Positions 50,752-59,828 of a stretch of 64,000 nt of DNA are shown piece after piece. Each line of letters begins with the position of its first letter. Position 1 is the first letter of the stretch. The position numbers were made by a program, and so were the translations under genes. The DNA is taken from contig CABQNH010000001.1 of the NCBI GenBank assembly GCA_902465435.1, positions 1 to 64,000 on the forward strand. Direction: 5' to 3'. Below the pieces are notes generated by a model, which saw only the letters and a list, made by a program, of their open reading frames with translations, did no database searches and was not told where the DNA came from. This DNA comes from an uncultured Eubacteriales bacterium (GTDB taxonomy: Bacteria; Bacillota; Clostridia; Oscillospirales; Oscillospiraceae).

Positions 50752-51654
50752 TTAGCCTCTGGCTCGCAGCTTGCGCAGTACCTCCTGAAAATCCTCGGGA
50801 AGCGCGCAGCAGAGCCGCATCTGCTCTCCGGTTCGCGGATGCACAAAGCGCAGCTCCCTTGCATGCAGACATTGCGTATCCATGCCCAGCTCCTTTTTCG
50901 GGTGGCCGTAGACCGTGTCGCCCAAAATCGGATGATTCTGATAGGCCATATGCACACGAATCTGGTGGGTACGCCCGGTCTCCAACCGGCAGCGGATATG
51001 CGTATAGTCCGGGTAGCGCGCAAGCACCTGAAAGTGCGTAATTGCCTCGCGTCCGCCCGGCACGACCGCCATTTTCTTCCGATCCACCGGATGCCGCCCG
51101 ATCGGCGCGCAGATCGTCCCGCTGTCCTCGCGCACATTGCCGCAGACGATCGCCTCATAGGTGCGCGCCAGCGTGTGATCCTGCAGCTGCTCCGCCAGAT
51201 GACGATGCGCGAAGTCGTTTTTCGCCACGATCAAAAGACCGGAGGTGTCCATATCGATCCGGTGAACGATGCCGGGGCGCTTCTCGCCGTTGATTCCGGA
51301 GAGCGATCCCCCGCAGTACGCGAGCAGCGCGTTGACCAGCGTTCCGTCGCTGTGGCCGGGTGCCGGGTGAACCACCATGCCCTTCGGCTTATTGATGACC
51401 AAAAGATCCTCGTCCTCATAAACGACATCCAGCGGGATATTCTCGGGACGGAGCTCCACCTCCTGCGCCTGCGGGATCGTCACGTCGAGACAGTCGCCCT
51501 CCGCAACGGCATCCTTTTTCCGAAGCGGCACGCTGGAACGCGTAACAAGTCCGGCGTCCAGCAGCCGCTGCGCCGCAGCCCGCGAGGTTTCCGGCAGCGC
51601 TTCCGCGAGAAAAACATCGGCGCGTGCATAGGCGCGCGCAGCCTTCACGATCAT
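50752..51654 (-). CDS. RluA/RluD-family pseudouridine synthase
   Basis: 300 aa. The S4 domain spans about residues 1-75, then the catalytic core has VHRIDMDTSGLL, with D134 as nucleophile, and RLETGRTHQIRVH. It probably modifies 23S rRNA; the exact site is not predictable. It overlaps lspA by 4 bp, an arrangement often seen in Firmicutes (lspA-rluD). Confidence 0.95.
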   Translation of the reverse strand: MIVKAARAYARADVFLAEALPETSRAAAQRLLDAGLVTRSSVPLRKKDAVAEGDCLDVTIPQAQEVELRPENIPLDVVYEDEDLLVINKPKGMVVHPAPGHSDGTLVNALLAYCGGSLSGINGEKRPGIVHRIDMDTSGLLIVAKNDFAHRHLAEQLQDHTLARTYEAIVCGNVREDSGTICAPIGRHPVDRKKMAVVPGGREAITHFQVLARYPDYTHIRCRLETGRTHQIRVHMAYQNHPILGDTVYGHPKKELGMDTQCLHARELRFVHPRTGEQMRLCCALPEDFQEVLRKLRARG

Positions 51655-52139
51655 GCTTTCCGCCCTCCTGCATCCGGCCTTTCCGTCTTATGGAGGCCGA
51701 GCCAAAGCTCATACAGGCACAAGAGGAACACGCCGCAGGTGATAAAGCAGTCTGCAACATTGAAAACGGCAAAGTGCATAAATTCCAATTCGATCATATC
51801 CACAACGGAGCCATACACCACACGGTCGATCAGGTTGCCGATCGCGCCGCCGAGAATCGCCGCAAGGCAAAACAGCTCTGTCTTTTTCGTGAACACCTTT
51901 TTCCAAATCAGGACGGCAGCAAGCACGATGGCGGCAAGCGCGATCACGATGAAGAGCCAGCGTTGACCGGAGAGCATGGAAAACGCCGCGCCGTCATTAC
52001 GGACATAGGTCAGATGCACGACCCGATCCAAAAGGCGAACGCAGCCTCCCTCCGCAATCTTCCGAACCGTTAGAATTTTTGTGAGCTGATCGAGCGCGAC
52101 AACGCCGAGCGCAAACAGCCCAAGGCCAAGATAAAACAT
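51651..52139 (-). CDS. lspA: Lipoprotein signal peptidase (signal peptidase II)
   Basis: 162 aa with four transmembrane helices. The catalytic aspartates are D114 (GSVVDMIE) and D130 (FNVADCFI), and NDGAAFS and GNLIDRVVYG are conserved. It cleaves prolipoproteins at the lipid-modified cysteine, such as the lipoprotein encoded immediately upstream. The ATG at 52139 follows GGGGAGG. Confidence 0.96.
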   Translation of the reverse strand: MFYLGLGLFALGVVALDQLTKILTVRKIAEGGCVRLLDRVVHLTYVRNDGAAFSMLSGQRWLFIVIALAAIVLAAVLIWKKVFTKKTELFCLAAILGGAIGNLIDRVVYGSVVDMIELEFMHFAVFNVADCFITCGVFLLCLYELWLGLHKTERPDAGGRKA

Positions 52140-52190
52140 ACATTGCCTCCCCGAGGAACCTCGGATTTCATAACATAAATAACATAAAAT

Positions 52191-52217
52191 GAGACGCCGC
52201 AGGCTTTGCGGCGTCTC
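52191..52217 (-). terminator. Terminator of the lipoprotein gene
   Basis: The stem GAGACGCCGC/GCGGCGTCTC with a 7-nt loop is followed on the - strand by ATTTTATG. Confidence 0.75.
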
Positions 52218-52285
52218 AGACTGTCCATTCACCCCGAAACCGCTAAGGCTTACGTCCTATCGTACCTTCGTACACAGGCGCGCGT
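52217..52285 (-). repeat. Degenerate copy of the terminator-associated repeat
   Basis: CAGACTGTC directly behind the terminator hairpin matches the right end of the family on the - strand. CTATCGTACCTTCGTAC followed by CAGGCGCG matches the central hairpin half (CTACCGTACCTATGTAC...CAGGCGCG). The middle is deleted. Its position next to a terminator follows the family rule. Confidence 0.45.
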
Positions 52286-52332
52286 CTTGCCTTCCGGGCT
52301 TTTTTTGCCTGTCCGCAGACTTTCTCCCGCCT

Positions 52333-53220
52333 TTATGCCGCAAGGTCTGCGTCCGGATAGGACGCAAGATCGTCCGGGAGCGTAACGGTGGTTCCGTTTA
52401 CATCCGCCAGTGCATAGTGGAGCGTAAACGCCACGGCAATCTGCATTCCCTCAACGTCCGCGCTGGCCTTTACATCCATCTGCAGGCTGCTCAGCGACCC
52501 GTCCTTTGCAAAGGTCATGACAAGCGTCGGCTGCTCCAATGTAATTGCATACTGCGTGAGCGCATTCAGGATCGTGTCCTCATCCAGCTCCTCCGGCAGC
52601 GCAACGTCACCGCTGGAAATTGCCTGCTTCAGCTTCTCCAGCAGCTTATCGCCGGACAGCTGCAGCGTCAGCTCCTGCTTGCTGCCCTTGAGTACCTCGA
52701 CCTTGCTGTCCTCGGCGATCTCATTGACCAGCGTCTCGGCAAATTTCCGCTGCTCCTCCTCATTGGTCGAGCTGCTCTGGCGGAACATATCCTGAAGCTG
52801 CGTCAAATCGTCCTCCGAAAGTGCTACCTTTTCCTTTTTGCCGCCCAGATCCACATAAATCACGCCGTCCTGGACATAGGCCGCAAGCGTCATGTTCTTA
52901 TCCAGACCCGTCGCCATGGTAAGCAGTGCGGGAAGCTCCACATCGAGCGACGCCGCGGCGACGGGGCTGCCGGACTGAAGCGACGCGGCTTGGATCGTGC
53001 CGTCCAGCTTAAAATCCATCGACGTATTCTGGTTGCCCTGCGTAAGATCCACATTCAGCTCAAGTCCGAGCGTCATCTTGCCGCTGTCGACCGCAACGGC
53101 CTCCGCACCCGCGCCGCAGAGCAGATCAACCGGATCCTTTGCCTTCTCTTTTCCGCAGCCGCTCAAAAGCAGCGTCATCAGCAGCGCCGCGCACAGCAGC
53201 ATACACAGTGTTTTTTTCAT
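52333..53220 (-). CDS. Secreted lipoprotein of unknown function
   Basis: 295 aa. The signal peptide MKKTLCMLLCAALLMTLLLS ends in the lipobox LLSGC, with the lipidated Cys at residue 22. The mature part has alternating strands and amphipathic segments (VDSGKMTLGLELNVDLTQG, GVIYVDLGGKKEKVAL), reminiscent of LppX/DUF6612-type lipid-binding beta half-barrels, but the family is not certain. It has its own promoter and terminator. Confidence 0.8.
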   Translation of the reverse strand: MKKTLCMLLCAALLMTLLLSGCGKEKAKDPVDLLCGAGAEAVAVDSGKMTLGLELNVDLTQGNQNTSMDFKLDGTIQAASLQSGSPVAAASLDVELPALLTMATGLDKNMTLAAYVQDGVIYVDLGGKKEKVALSEDDLTQLQDMFRQSSSTNEEEQRKFAETLVNEIAEDSKVEVLKGSKQELTLQLSGDKLLEKLKQAISSGDVALPEELDEDTILNALTQYAITLEQPTLVMTFAKDGSLSSLQMDVKASADVEGMQIAVAFTLHYALADVNGTTVTLPDDLASYPDADLAA

Positions 53221-53254
53221 CCTTCATTACTCCTTTCGCCGTTTTGGCAATTCC

Positions 53255-53283
53255 AATTTACCATATCTGTACACATTTTGCAA
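53255..53283 (-). promoter_or_regulatory. Promoter of the lipoprotein gene
   Basis: On the - strand: TTGCAA (53278-53283), a 17-bp spacer and TAAATT (53255-53260). Confidence 0.6.
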
Positions 53284-53332
53284 GTGCTTTGCCCCGAAAC
53301 GAAAAATGTCGGTTTTTTACCGAAATTTTTTC

Positions 53333-53360
53333 TTGACATTCTTAAAAATGTTGCTATGAT
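53333..53360 (+). promoter_or_regulatory. Promoter of groESL
   Basis: TTGACA (53333-53338), a 16-bp spacer and TATGAT (53355-53360), directly upstream of the CIRCE operator. Confidence 0.8.
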
Positions 53361-53367
53361 ATAGGTG

Positions 53368-53394
53368 TTGGCACTCAAAGGTATCGAGTGCTAA
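53368..53394 (+). promoter_or_regulatory. CIRCE operator (HrcA site)
   Basis: TTGGCACTC-N9-GAGTGCTAA, one mismatch from the CIRCE consensus inverted repeat. HrcA repression of groESL is the established use; the site covers the transcription start. Confidence 0.95.
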
Positions 53395-53447
53395 ATCTCA
53401 CCTGAAAGATGGCGTGTGCCATCGGGAAATATAAGGAGGTAACACAT

Positions 53448-53732
53448 ATGAAACTCACTCCGCTTGCAGACCGCGTTCTGCTCAAATCCGTTGAAGTTGC
53501 GGAAACCACCGCTTCCGGCATTATTCTTTCCACCGCAAACAAGGAAAAGCCCGTTGTTTCCGAAGTGATTGAGGTTGGCCCCGGCGGCCTCGTGGACGGC
53601 AAGGAAGTAACGATGGTCGTGAAGAAGGGCGACCATGTTATTACCGCAAAATACTCCGGCACGGAAGTAAAGCTGGACGGCGAGGAATATGCAATCGTCC
53701 GCCAGTCCGACATCTTAGCAATCGTAGAATAA
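53448..53732 (+). CDS. groES: Co-chaperonin GroES
   Basis: 94 aa, normal length. It begins MKLTPLADRVLLKSVE; the mobile loop TTASGIILST is intact. The ATG at 53448 has AAGGAGG upstream. GroES caps the GroEL ring during ATP-driven folding. First gene of the groESL operon. Confidence 0.98.
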   Translation: MKLTPLADRVLLKSVEVAETTASGIILSTANKEKPVVSEVIEVGPGGLVDGKEVTMVVKKGDHVITAKYSGTEVKLDGEEYAIVRQSDILAIVE

Positions 53733-53753
53733 TTCCAAGGAGGCTGAATGATC

Positions 53754-55400
53754 ATGGCAAAGCAGATTATTTTTGGCGAGGAAGCTCGCAGAAATTTGCA
53801 GAACGGTATTGACCGTCTGGCAGATACCGTAAAGGTTACGCTCGGTCCGAAGGGCCGCAATGTGGTTCTCGGCAAGAAATACGGCGCGCCGCTGATTACC
53901 AACGACGGCGTGACCATCGCAAAGGACATTGAATTAGAGGACGCTTTTGAGAACATGGGCGCACAGCTCGTGCGCGAGGTCGCCACAAAGACCAACGACG
54001 TTGCCGGCGACGGCACGACGACCGCTACCCTGCTGGCGCAGGCGATTGTCCGCGAGGGCATGAAGAACGTGACGGCCGGTGCAAACCCGATGGTTATGCG
54101 CAAGGGTATGCAGAAGGCGACCGAGGTTGCCGTAAAGGCGATCCAGTCTCATTCCGAGTCCATCAAGGGCAGCGACGACATTGCACGTGTCGGCGCGGTT
54201 TCCTCCGGCGACGAGGAGGTCGGCAAGCTGATTGCCGAGGCCATGGAGAAGGTCACCTCCTCCGGCGTCATCACCATTGAAGAGTCCAAGACCGCAGAAA
54301 CCGGTCTGGAGGTCGTAGAAGGCATGCAGTTCGACCGCGGCTATATCTCCCCCTATATGGTCACCGATACCGACAAGATGGAAGCCATCATCGACGATCC
54401 GTATATTCTCATCACCGATAAGAAAATTTCCGCCATTCAGGAGATCCTGCCGGTTCTCGAGAAAATCGTGCAGGCCGGTAAGAAGATGGTCATCATTGCC
54501 GAGGACGTCGAGGGCGACGCACTGGCGACCCTGCTTGTCAACCGTCTGCGCGGCACCTTCACCTGCGTCTGCGTCAAGGCGCCCGGCTTCGGCGACCGCA
54601 GAAAGGAAATGCTCCGTGACATCGCCATTCTGACCGGCGGCACCTATGTTGCCTCCGATCTCAACATGGATCTGAAGGAAGTCGACGTTGCCGATCTCGG
54701 CCGCGCCCGTCAGATCAAGGTTTCCAAGGACACCACCACGATCGTGGACGGCTCCGGCGACGCAAAGGCCATTGCCGACCGCATCCATGAGATCAAGGCG
54801 TCCATCGCCGTCACGACCTCCGACTATGATCGCGAGAAGCTGCAGGAGCGTCTTGCAAAGCTGTCCGGCGGCGTTGCGGTCATCCGCGTCGGCGCACAGA
54901 CCGAGGTTGCCATGAAGGAGCAGAAGCTCCGCATCGAGGACGCGCTCAACGCGACCCGCGCAGCGGTAGAAGAGGGCATCGTCGCCGGCGGCGGCACGGC
55001 CTATGTCAATGCAATTGACGATGTGGAAGCACTGGTTGAAACGCTCTCCGGCGACGAAAAGACCGGCGCAATGGTCATCGCCAAGGCACTGCAGGCGCCG
55101 ATCCGCCAGATCGCCGAGAATGCAGGCGTCGACGGCTCCGTGATTTTTGAGAAGATTCGTTCCTCCGGCAAGATCGGCTATGGCTACGACGCTTACCATG
55201 AAACGTTCTGCGACATGATTCCGGCAGGCATCGTCGATCCGACCAAGGTCACGAGAACCGCTCTGGAGAACGCCGTTTCGATCTGCTCCTGCGTCCTGAC
55301 GACGGAATCGCTCGTCTGCGACAAGCCGGATCCCGCTGCGGACGCTGCCATGGCAGCAGCTGCCGGCGGCGCAGCCGGCGGCATGGGCGGCATGTATTGA
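53754..55400 (+). CDS. groEL: Chaperonin GroEL
   Basis: 548 aa. ATP-site motifs GDGTTTATLLA and GGGTAYVNAI are present and the C-terminus is the usual GGM tail (GGMGGMY). The preferred start is MAKQIIFGEEARR at 53754. An ATG two codons earlier (53748) is closer to AGGAGG, so either could be used. It forms the double-ring chaperonin with GroES. Confidence 0.98.
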   Translation: MAKQIIFGEEARRNLQNGIDRLADTVKVTLGPKGRNVVLGKKYGAPLITNDGVTIAKDIELEDAFENMGAQLVREVATKTNDVAGDGTTTATLLAQAIVREGMKNVTAGANPMVMRKGMQKATEVAVKAIQSHSESIKGSDDIARVGAVSSGDEEVGKLIAEAMEKVTSSGVITIEESKTAETGLEVVEGMQFDRGYISPYMVTDTDKMEAIIDDPYILITDKKISAIQEILPVLEKIVQAGKKMVIIAEDVEGDALATLLVNRLRGTFTCVCVKAPGFGDRRKEMLRDIAILTGGTYVASDLNMDLKEVDVADLGRARQIKVSKDTTTIVDGSGDAKAIADRIHEIKASIAVTTSDYDREKLQERLAKLSGGVAVIRVGAQTEVAMKEQKLRIEDALNATRAAVEEGIVAGGGTAYVNAIDDVEALVETLSGDEKTGAMVIAKALQAPIRQIAENAGVDGSVIFEKIRSSGKIGYGYDAYHETFCDMIPAGIVDPTKVTRTALENAVSICSCVLTTESLVCDKPDPAADAAMAAAAGGAAGGMGGMY

Positions 55401-55420
55401 TAAATCAATCAGTAAATTGT

Positions 55421-55462
55421 TTTCCTGCCGCACGCCGATGGCGTGCGGCAGGAAATTTTTCT
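55421..55462 (+). terminator. groESL terminator
   Basis: A 13-bp stem CCTGCCGCACGCC/GGCGTGCGGCAGG (55425-55437/55441-55453) is followed by AAATTTTTC. Nothing is seen from 55463 to 55592. Confidence 0.9.
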
Positions 55463-55592
55463 ATACGAATTCTCCATAAAACAAAACGGATCATCCGTTA
55501 TATTCCGCTGCAAGGACGCTGTCATTTTTTTCTTATCCTCCCAAGCACAGCGGCAGCGCTGCAAGAAACCGTATAATACCGCTGGAACAGAC

Positions 55593-55633
55593 GCGGCGAT
55601 CTGCGCAAAACACGCAGATCGCCGCCGTTTTTA
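55593..55633 (+). terminator. Hairpin between groEL and the convergent cysteine desulfidase gene
   Basis: The 13-bp stem GCGGCGATCTGCG/CGCAGATCGCCGC is followed by CGTTTTTA on the + strand. It lies 20 bp behind the - strand stop and may act for both sides. Confidence 0.75.
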
Positions 55634-55650
55634 TGACCTCGGCTATTTTC

Positions 55651-56934
55651 TTAATCCACACAGCATCCCGTCATGATCTCCAGAATCGTCCGGTCGGTCT
55701 GGCGCATTCCCTGCTGCGCAAGCACGCCGACGTTGCGGATGGTATTATCCACGCCCTTTGTCACAATACCGTCGCCGTCAAGGAATTCATGGTGATTCCG
55801 GTACATATGGTAGCCGAGGATTCCCGCCTCCACGCTTGCCGCGATTTTCGCCGCGCAGGACGGCTTTGCACCGTCGCAGATCGTCCCGCTCAGAATGGCG
55901 ACCGCATTGACAATAGTATGCGCCACGGCGTCAAAGCTGCCATCCAGAAGATATGCGATCCCCGCACCCGCGCCGACCCCCGCGCTGATGGCACCGCAAT
56001 AGGCGGACAGGCGGCCGATGCCCTTCTTCTGATCGATCGTGACAAGATTGGAGACCAAAAGCGCACGGTAGAGCCGTTCTCTGCTCGCGCCGATATGCTT
56101 TGCATAGCGCACGACGGGCAGGCAGGCCGTAATGCCCTGATTGCCCGAGCCGGAAAGAATGACCACCGGCTTCTCGCAGCCGCTCATGCGCGCGTCGCTT
56201 CCGGCCGCGGCCCATGCCTTTGCCTCGGTTGTAATATCGTTGGGATAATCCTTCCGCAGCACCGCACCGATGCCCGCGCCCCAAACGCCGCGCAGCCCCT
56301 CCTCGGCAATGGCGCTGTTGCAGGCGATCTGCCGTTCCAGAAGCGGCGCAAGCTCGTCCAACGGCGTGCTGTCCGCAAACGCCAGAATATCCGCGACGTT
56401 CAACACGCTTTTATCGGTCAGATTATCCTCCGGCGAATCCGTCAGCGGCTTCTGCAGCAGCACCTCGTCGCCATGCGACAGGTAGACCACGTTGCTGTGG
56501 TTGTTCGCAATATGTACCTGCGCGCGATCCGCGCCGTCCGTGCCGGTGAGCAGGATCTCGAGAAGCCGCGGCGAATTTGCGCAGACGATTTCCATCGGCG
56601 TTTCGGCGGCATATTGCCGAATTTCTTCATGCAGTGTCTCCGGGACATCGGAAATGACCTGAAGCTGCGCATCCGCCCGACCCGCGACGATCCCGGCTGC
56701 AATTGCGGTACAGATTCCCTTCTGTCCGCCGGTATTCGGAACGACCACACTCTTAACATTTTTGATAATATTCCCGGACACCTCCGCGCGAATGGCCGTC
56801 GGCCGACGTCCAAGCGCCTTGCGCAGAAGCGCTGCAGCGTAGGCAATCGCGATCGGCTCCGTGCAGCCGGTCGCCATGACCAGCTCTTCCCGCAAAATGG
56901 AGCAGTATGCCCGGTTGATTTCCGGCGTAAGCAT
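55651..56934 (-). CDS. L-cysteine desulfidase / UPF0597 (CyuA-YhaM) family
   Basis: 427 aa from the ATG at 56934, behind CAGGAGG. Degrades L-cysteine to pyruvate, ammonia and sulfide with an oxygen-sensitive [4Fe-4S] cluster, structurally related to serine dehydratase. VMATGCTEPIAIAYAAAL holds the characteristic first cysteine. SGSGNQGITACLPV and CDGAKPSCAAKIAASVEAG are the other conserved motifs. It stands alone, without the CyuP transporter or CyuR regulator. Confidence 0.92.
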   Translation of the reverse strand: MLTPEINRAYCSILREELVMATGCTEPIAIAYAAALLRKALGRRPTAIRAEVSGNIIKNVKSVVVPNTGGQKGICTAIAAGIVAGRADAQLQVISDVPETLHEEIRQYAAETPMEIVCANSPRLLEILLTGTDGADRAQVHIANNHSNVVYLSHGDEVLLQKPLTDSPEDNLTDKSVLNVADILAFADSTPLDELAPLLERQIACNSAIAEEGLRGVWGAGIGAVLRKDYPNDITTEAKAWAAAGSDARMSGCEKPVVILSGSGNQGITACLPVVRYAKHIGASRERLYRALLVSNLVTIDQKKGIGRLSAYCGAISAGVGAGAGIAYLLDGSFDAVAHTIVNAVAILSGTICDGAKPSCAAKIAASVEAGILGYHMYRNHHEFLDGDGIVTKGVDNTIRNVGVLAQQGMRQTDRTILEIMTGCCVD

Positions 56935-57077
56935 AAGATGACCTCCTGATGCAATCGAACCATTGCATCGTTTGATTACATTGTAATATAAAACGGGGAA
57001 CGCTTGAGAACCGCGAAATTTCATGCCCAAAGCCGTGCTCCTGCAAGCGCTCCGTAAGCCGCTTTGTTTTTTGTTGT

Positions 57078-58694
57078 TTAGCCCCACAAGGCCGAGAGCA
57101 TCGGGATGACCTGCTTTTTGCGCGACATAACGCCGGGCAGGAAGAAGGTATTGTCCTTCGGCTCGACAGAAAACGCCTGCGCAATGATTTCCGGGTCGCC
57201 GATCCAGACAATCTGCGTGCCCTCCAGGAGCACGTCCGTCAGCATCAGCAGCATCAGGCTGTAGCCGCGCACCCGCATGGTGTTTTCCATAACCTCGAGG
57301 AATTCCGGCTTGCGCTTGAGCATCTGCGCCGAATTCACGCAGGTGATCTGGCTGACACCGAGATAATGCCCCGCAATGTGGAAATCCTTGAAATCCTGGA
57401 ACAGGAGATCGGACACCGGCTTATCCTCCGAATACGAGGCGGAGAAAATGGCCTTGCCCAGATCCTCCAGCGATTCATTGGCAATGCGCGCCATGCGCTC
57501 GGCCATATCGCGGTCGCGCTGCGTGCAGGTCGGAGATTTGAACATGACGGTGTCCGAAACAATGGCCGCCGCCATCATGCCAGCCAGCTTTTCCGAGGGC
57601 ATGAGTCCCTTCTCCTGATACATTCCGGCAATGATGGTCGTCGTACTGCCGACCGGTTCGTTTCGGAAATAGATGGGGTTTCCGGTCTGAATGTCGGCAA
57701 GGCGGTGATGGTCGATGATCTCCAGAATCTCCGCCTGCTCCAAGCCGGGAACCGACTGCGCCATTTCATTATGATCCACCAGCACTACGCGCTTACGGCG
57801 CGGTTTAATCAAATGAAAGCGCGAAAGCGTGCCGACAACATGTTCATTCTCGTCAAGGATGGGGTAGCAGCGGTAACGGCTCTTGGAGACGACCTCCTTC
57901 ACATCGTCGATATAATCGGCGAGATGGAAGCACTCCAGATCCTCCGTGCGGCAAATGCGGCCAATGGGAACGGCCTGCGGAATGCGGCGCATGGCGCGAT
58001 ACGCATCGTAAGGCGTTGTAATGATACAGGTCTCCGTCTCGATCGAGCGCAGCTCCTCATCCAGCTCTGCCTGGCACAGAATCACACAGTTCACATTCAG
58101 CTCTAACGCGCGGCGGATCATATCCGGCTGGTGGCCACAGAGCACAATGGAATCCTTTTTGGAGAACAGCAGGTTCTGTCGGCTCTGCGGAAGCGCAATG
58201 GTAATTTCGCCGGAAATCGAATCGACCGGGTTGCCGCTTTCGTTCAAAAGCTTTCCTTCCAGCACGCTCAGAAGGTTAAAAACCGGTATCTCGCTGATAT
58301 ACGGCGTGGCAACCGACTCCATATCAAATGCCGCCACGTCGCCGGAGGTCAGCATTCCGTAAAGCGTGCCGTCCTCGTTGGCAACCGGAATCGCCGCAAT
58401 GCGGGGATCCGTCTGCAGAATAGACCACGCGCGGTTCACCGTGAGCGCGCCGTTGAGCGCGGGCGGCGTATCATAATCCAAGTCGCGTACCTGCGTGCGC
58501 ATGGTACGGATATGCAGCGGCGGCTGAAAGCCGAAACGATCGAGCACGATCTGCGTTTCATCGCTGACGTGACCAAGGCGCGCCGCAACATATTCGCGGT
58601 CGCCAAGGGAATTCCGCAGGGCGGCATAGGCCATAGCAGAAACAATGGAATCCGTGTCCGGATTGCGGTGCCCGGTCACATAGATAGCTTCCAT
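57078..58694 (-). CDS. ppaC: Family II Mn-dependent inorganic pyrophosphatase with CBS-DRTGG-CBS insert
   Basis: 538 aa, against about 310 for the simple enzyme. The DHH core is split: TGHRNPDTDSIVSAMAYA at the start, LVDHNEMAQS and EIIDHHRLADI in the middle, and MSRKKQVIPML at the end. Residues about 65-300 hold two CBS domains around a DRTGG domain, which in clostridial homologues bind AMP/ADP (inhibition) or diadenosine polyphosphates (activation). The ATG at 58694 follows AGGAGG. Confidence 0.93.
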   Translation of the reverse strand: MEAIYVTGHRNPDTDSIVSAMAYAALRNSLGDREYVAARLGHVSDETQIVLDRFGFQPPLHIRTMRTQVRDLDYDTPPALNGALTVNRAWSILQTDPRIAAIPVANEDGTLYGMLTSGDVAAFDMESVATPYISEIPVFNLLSVLEGKLLNESGNPVDSISGEITIALPQSRQNLLFSKKDSIVLCGHQPDMIRRALELNVNCVILCQAELDEELRSIETETCIITTPYDAYRAMRRIPQAVPIGRICRTEDLECFHLADYIDDVKEVVSKSRYRCYPILDENEHVVGTLSRFHLIKPRRKRVVLVDHNEMAQSVPGLEQAEILEIIDHHRLADIQTGNPIYFRNEPVGSTTTIIAGMYQEKGLMPSEKLAGMMAAAIVSDTVMFKSPTCTQRDRDMAERMARIANESLEDLGKAIFSASYSEDKPVSDLLFQDFKDFHIAGHYLGVSQITCVNSAQMLKRKPEFLEVMENTMRVRGYSLMLLMLTDVLLEGTQIVWIGDPEIIAQAFSVEPKDNTFFLPGVMSRKKQVIPMLSALWG

Positions 58695-58742
58695 GGTCAA
58701 ACCTCCTTCTGTTCGACTGTGGCAAACAGCCGCAGCTTTTTC

Positions 58743-58795
58743 ATAGCGTCGGCTGACGCTATCCTTATCGTACCCACTTTTTTGGCTTCTGTCAA
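58743..58795 (-). promoter_or_regulatory. Pyrophosphatase promoter with palindromic leader
   Basis: On the - strand: TTGACA (58790-58795), a 17-bp spacer and TACGAT (58767-58772), then the perfect 20-bp palindrome ATAGCGTC-GGCT-GACGCTAT at 58743-58762, a hairpin or operator over the start of transcription. Confidence 0.6.
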
Positions 58796-58892
58796 TCCCG
58801 ACGCCGGAAATTGTGCTTTCGTTTTGCGATTTCGGCAGAATTCGGGCAAAAGAGAGCCCTTTTTCGTGCAGGGCAGGAAGCAGCCGCCCGCA

Positions 58893-59444
58893 TTAAAACG
58901 GCTCCGCGTGCAGCGGCTTTCCGTCCACGACCTCCACGCAGTAGCCCGTTCCCGGAAGCGGCATCCAGTCGTACCGCGTTCCACCGAACCACTTTGCAAG
59001 CGCCTCCGCGATCACGCCGCCATGCGTCACGACGAGCGCATCCTCTCCGGCGTCCAAAATCGGCTGCAGCCCCTGCATCGCGCGCGCTACGAATTCCTCT
59101 CCGCTTTCCCCGCCGGGGCAGCGGTTTTTCTGATTGTCTCCCTCGCACCAGCGGCGGAAGCTCGGCACGTCCTTCAGTTCCTCATAGCTGTGCATTTCAA
59201 ATTCGCCGAAGTTCATCTCGCGAAGTGCCGGAATTGCCGTGTGCGGTACGTCGCCGCAGACAATGCGCAGCGTTTCCTCCGTGCGGATCATACCGCTTGT
59301 ATAATAGGCGGCGACCTTGGGCGGCTTCGGGCGGGCGGCAAGCTGCGCGCGCCCCTCCGGCAGCAGCGGCACCTCCGTCCAGCCGTAATACAGCTTCCGG
59401 ACATTGCCCTCCGTCCTTCCGTGCCGCAAAAGATAAAGCTTCAT
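58893..59444 (-). CDS. cobC: Histidine phosphatase, probable alpha-ribazole phosphatase
   Basis: 183 aa, phosphoglycerate-mutase-like. The phosphohistidine motif LYLLRHGRTEGN opens the protein; REMNFGEFEMHSYEELK and VVTHGGVIAEAL complete the site. The position at the end of the cobT-U-S cluster makes removal of the 5'-phosphate of alpha-ribazole (or of cobalamin-5'-phosphate) the likely role. By sequence alone another small phosphate ester is possible. Confidence 0.85.
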   Translation of the reverse strand: MKLYLLRHGRTEGNVRKLYYGWTEVPLLPEGRAQLAARPKPPKVAAYYTSGMIRTEETLRIVCGDVPHTAIPALREMNFGEFEMHSYEELKDVPSFRRWCEGDNQKNRCPGGESGEEFVARAMQGLQPILDAGEDALVVTHGGVIAEALAKWFGGTRYDWMPLPGTGYCVEVVDGKPLHAEPF

Positions 59445-59466
59445 TCGTCGTTCCCCTTTCGCCTGT

Positions 59467-59826
59467 CTATGGCTGTAATTGCTTCAAAAACTCCGGCAGG
59501 CCGCAGAAAATGCGTGCCACCACATCTGCCCGCGCAGCAAGCTGCTGCAAAAACGCGCCGTGACGCTCGCGCCACGCGCGCTCCTGCGCAGAAAGCGGCA
59601 CAACACCGGAACCGATTTCGCGCGCGATCAAAACGGCATTTTCCCACATCGGCAAAAGCTCCGGCGTCTGCGCACGACGCGTATAGTCCTCTAAATGATA
59701 GTAGCAGCGCTTCCCCGGAATCGGCTCGCCGCATGCAAGGTCGCAGAGCATATCCTCCGTCAGTCCATAGTGCGCCTTTGCCCACTGCAGCTTTCCCTGA
59801 TACGCGCCTCCGAGAATCAATATCAT
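59467..59826 (-). CDS. Short CobU-like P-loop protein
   Basis: 119 aa. P-loop GGAYQGKLQWAKAHYG, then LIAREIGSGVVPLSAQERAW and ADVVARIFCGLPEFLKQL, which parallel the C-terminal half of CobU. The middle third of CobU is missing. The ATG at 59826 has AGGAGG at 6-nt spacing; an ATG at 59832 overlaps the cobS stop as ATGA but abuts the ribosome site. It may be an accessory nucleotide-binding partner or a reduced kinase. Full CobU is encoded two genes upstream. Confidence 0.7.
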   Translation of the reverse strand: MILILGGAYQGKLQWAKAHYGLTEDMLCDLACGEPIPGKRCYYHLEDYTRRAQTPELLPMWENAVLIAREIGSGVVPLSAQERAWRERHGAFLQQLAARADVVARIFCGLPEFLKQLQP

Positions 59827-59828
59827 CG

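Noticed and set aside
53934..55433. 499-codon - strand frame opposite groEL
   Set aside because: Shadow of groEL.
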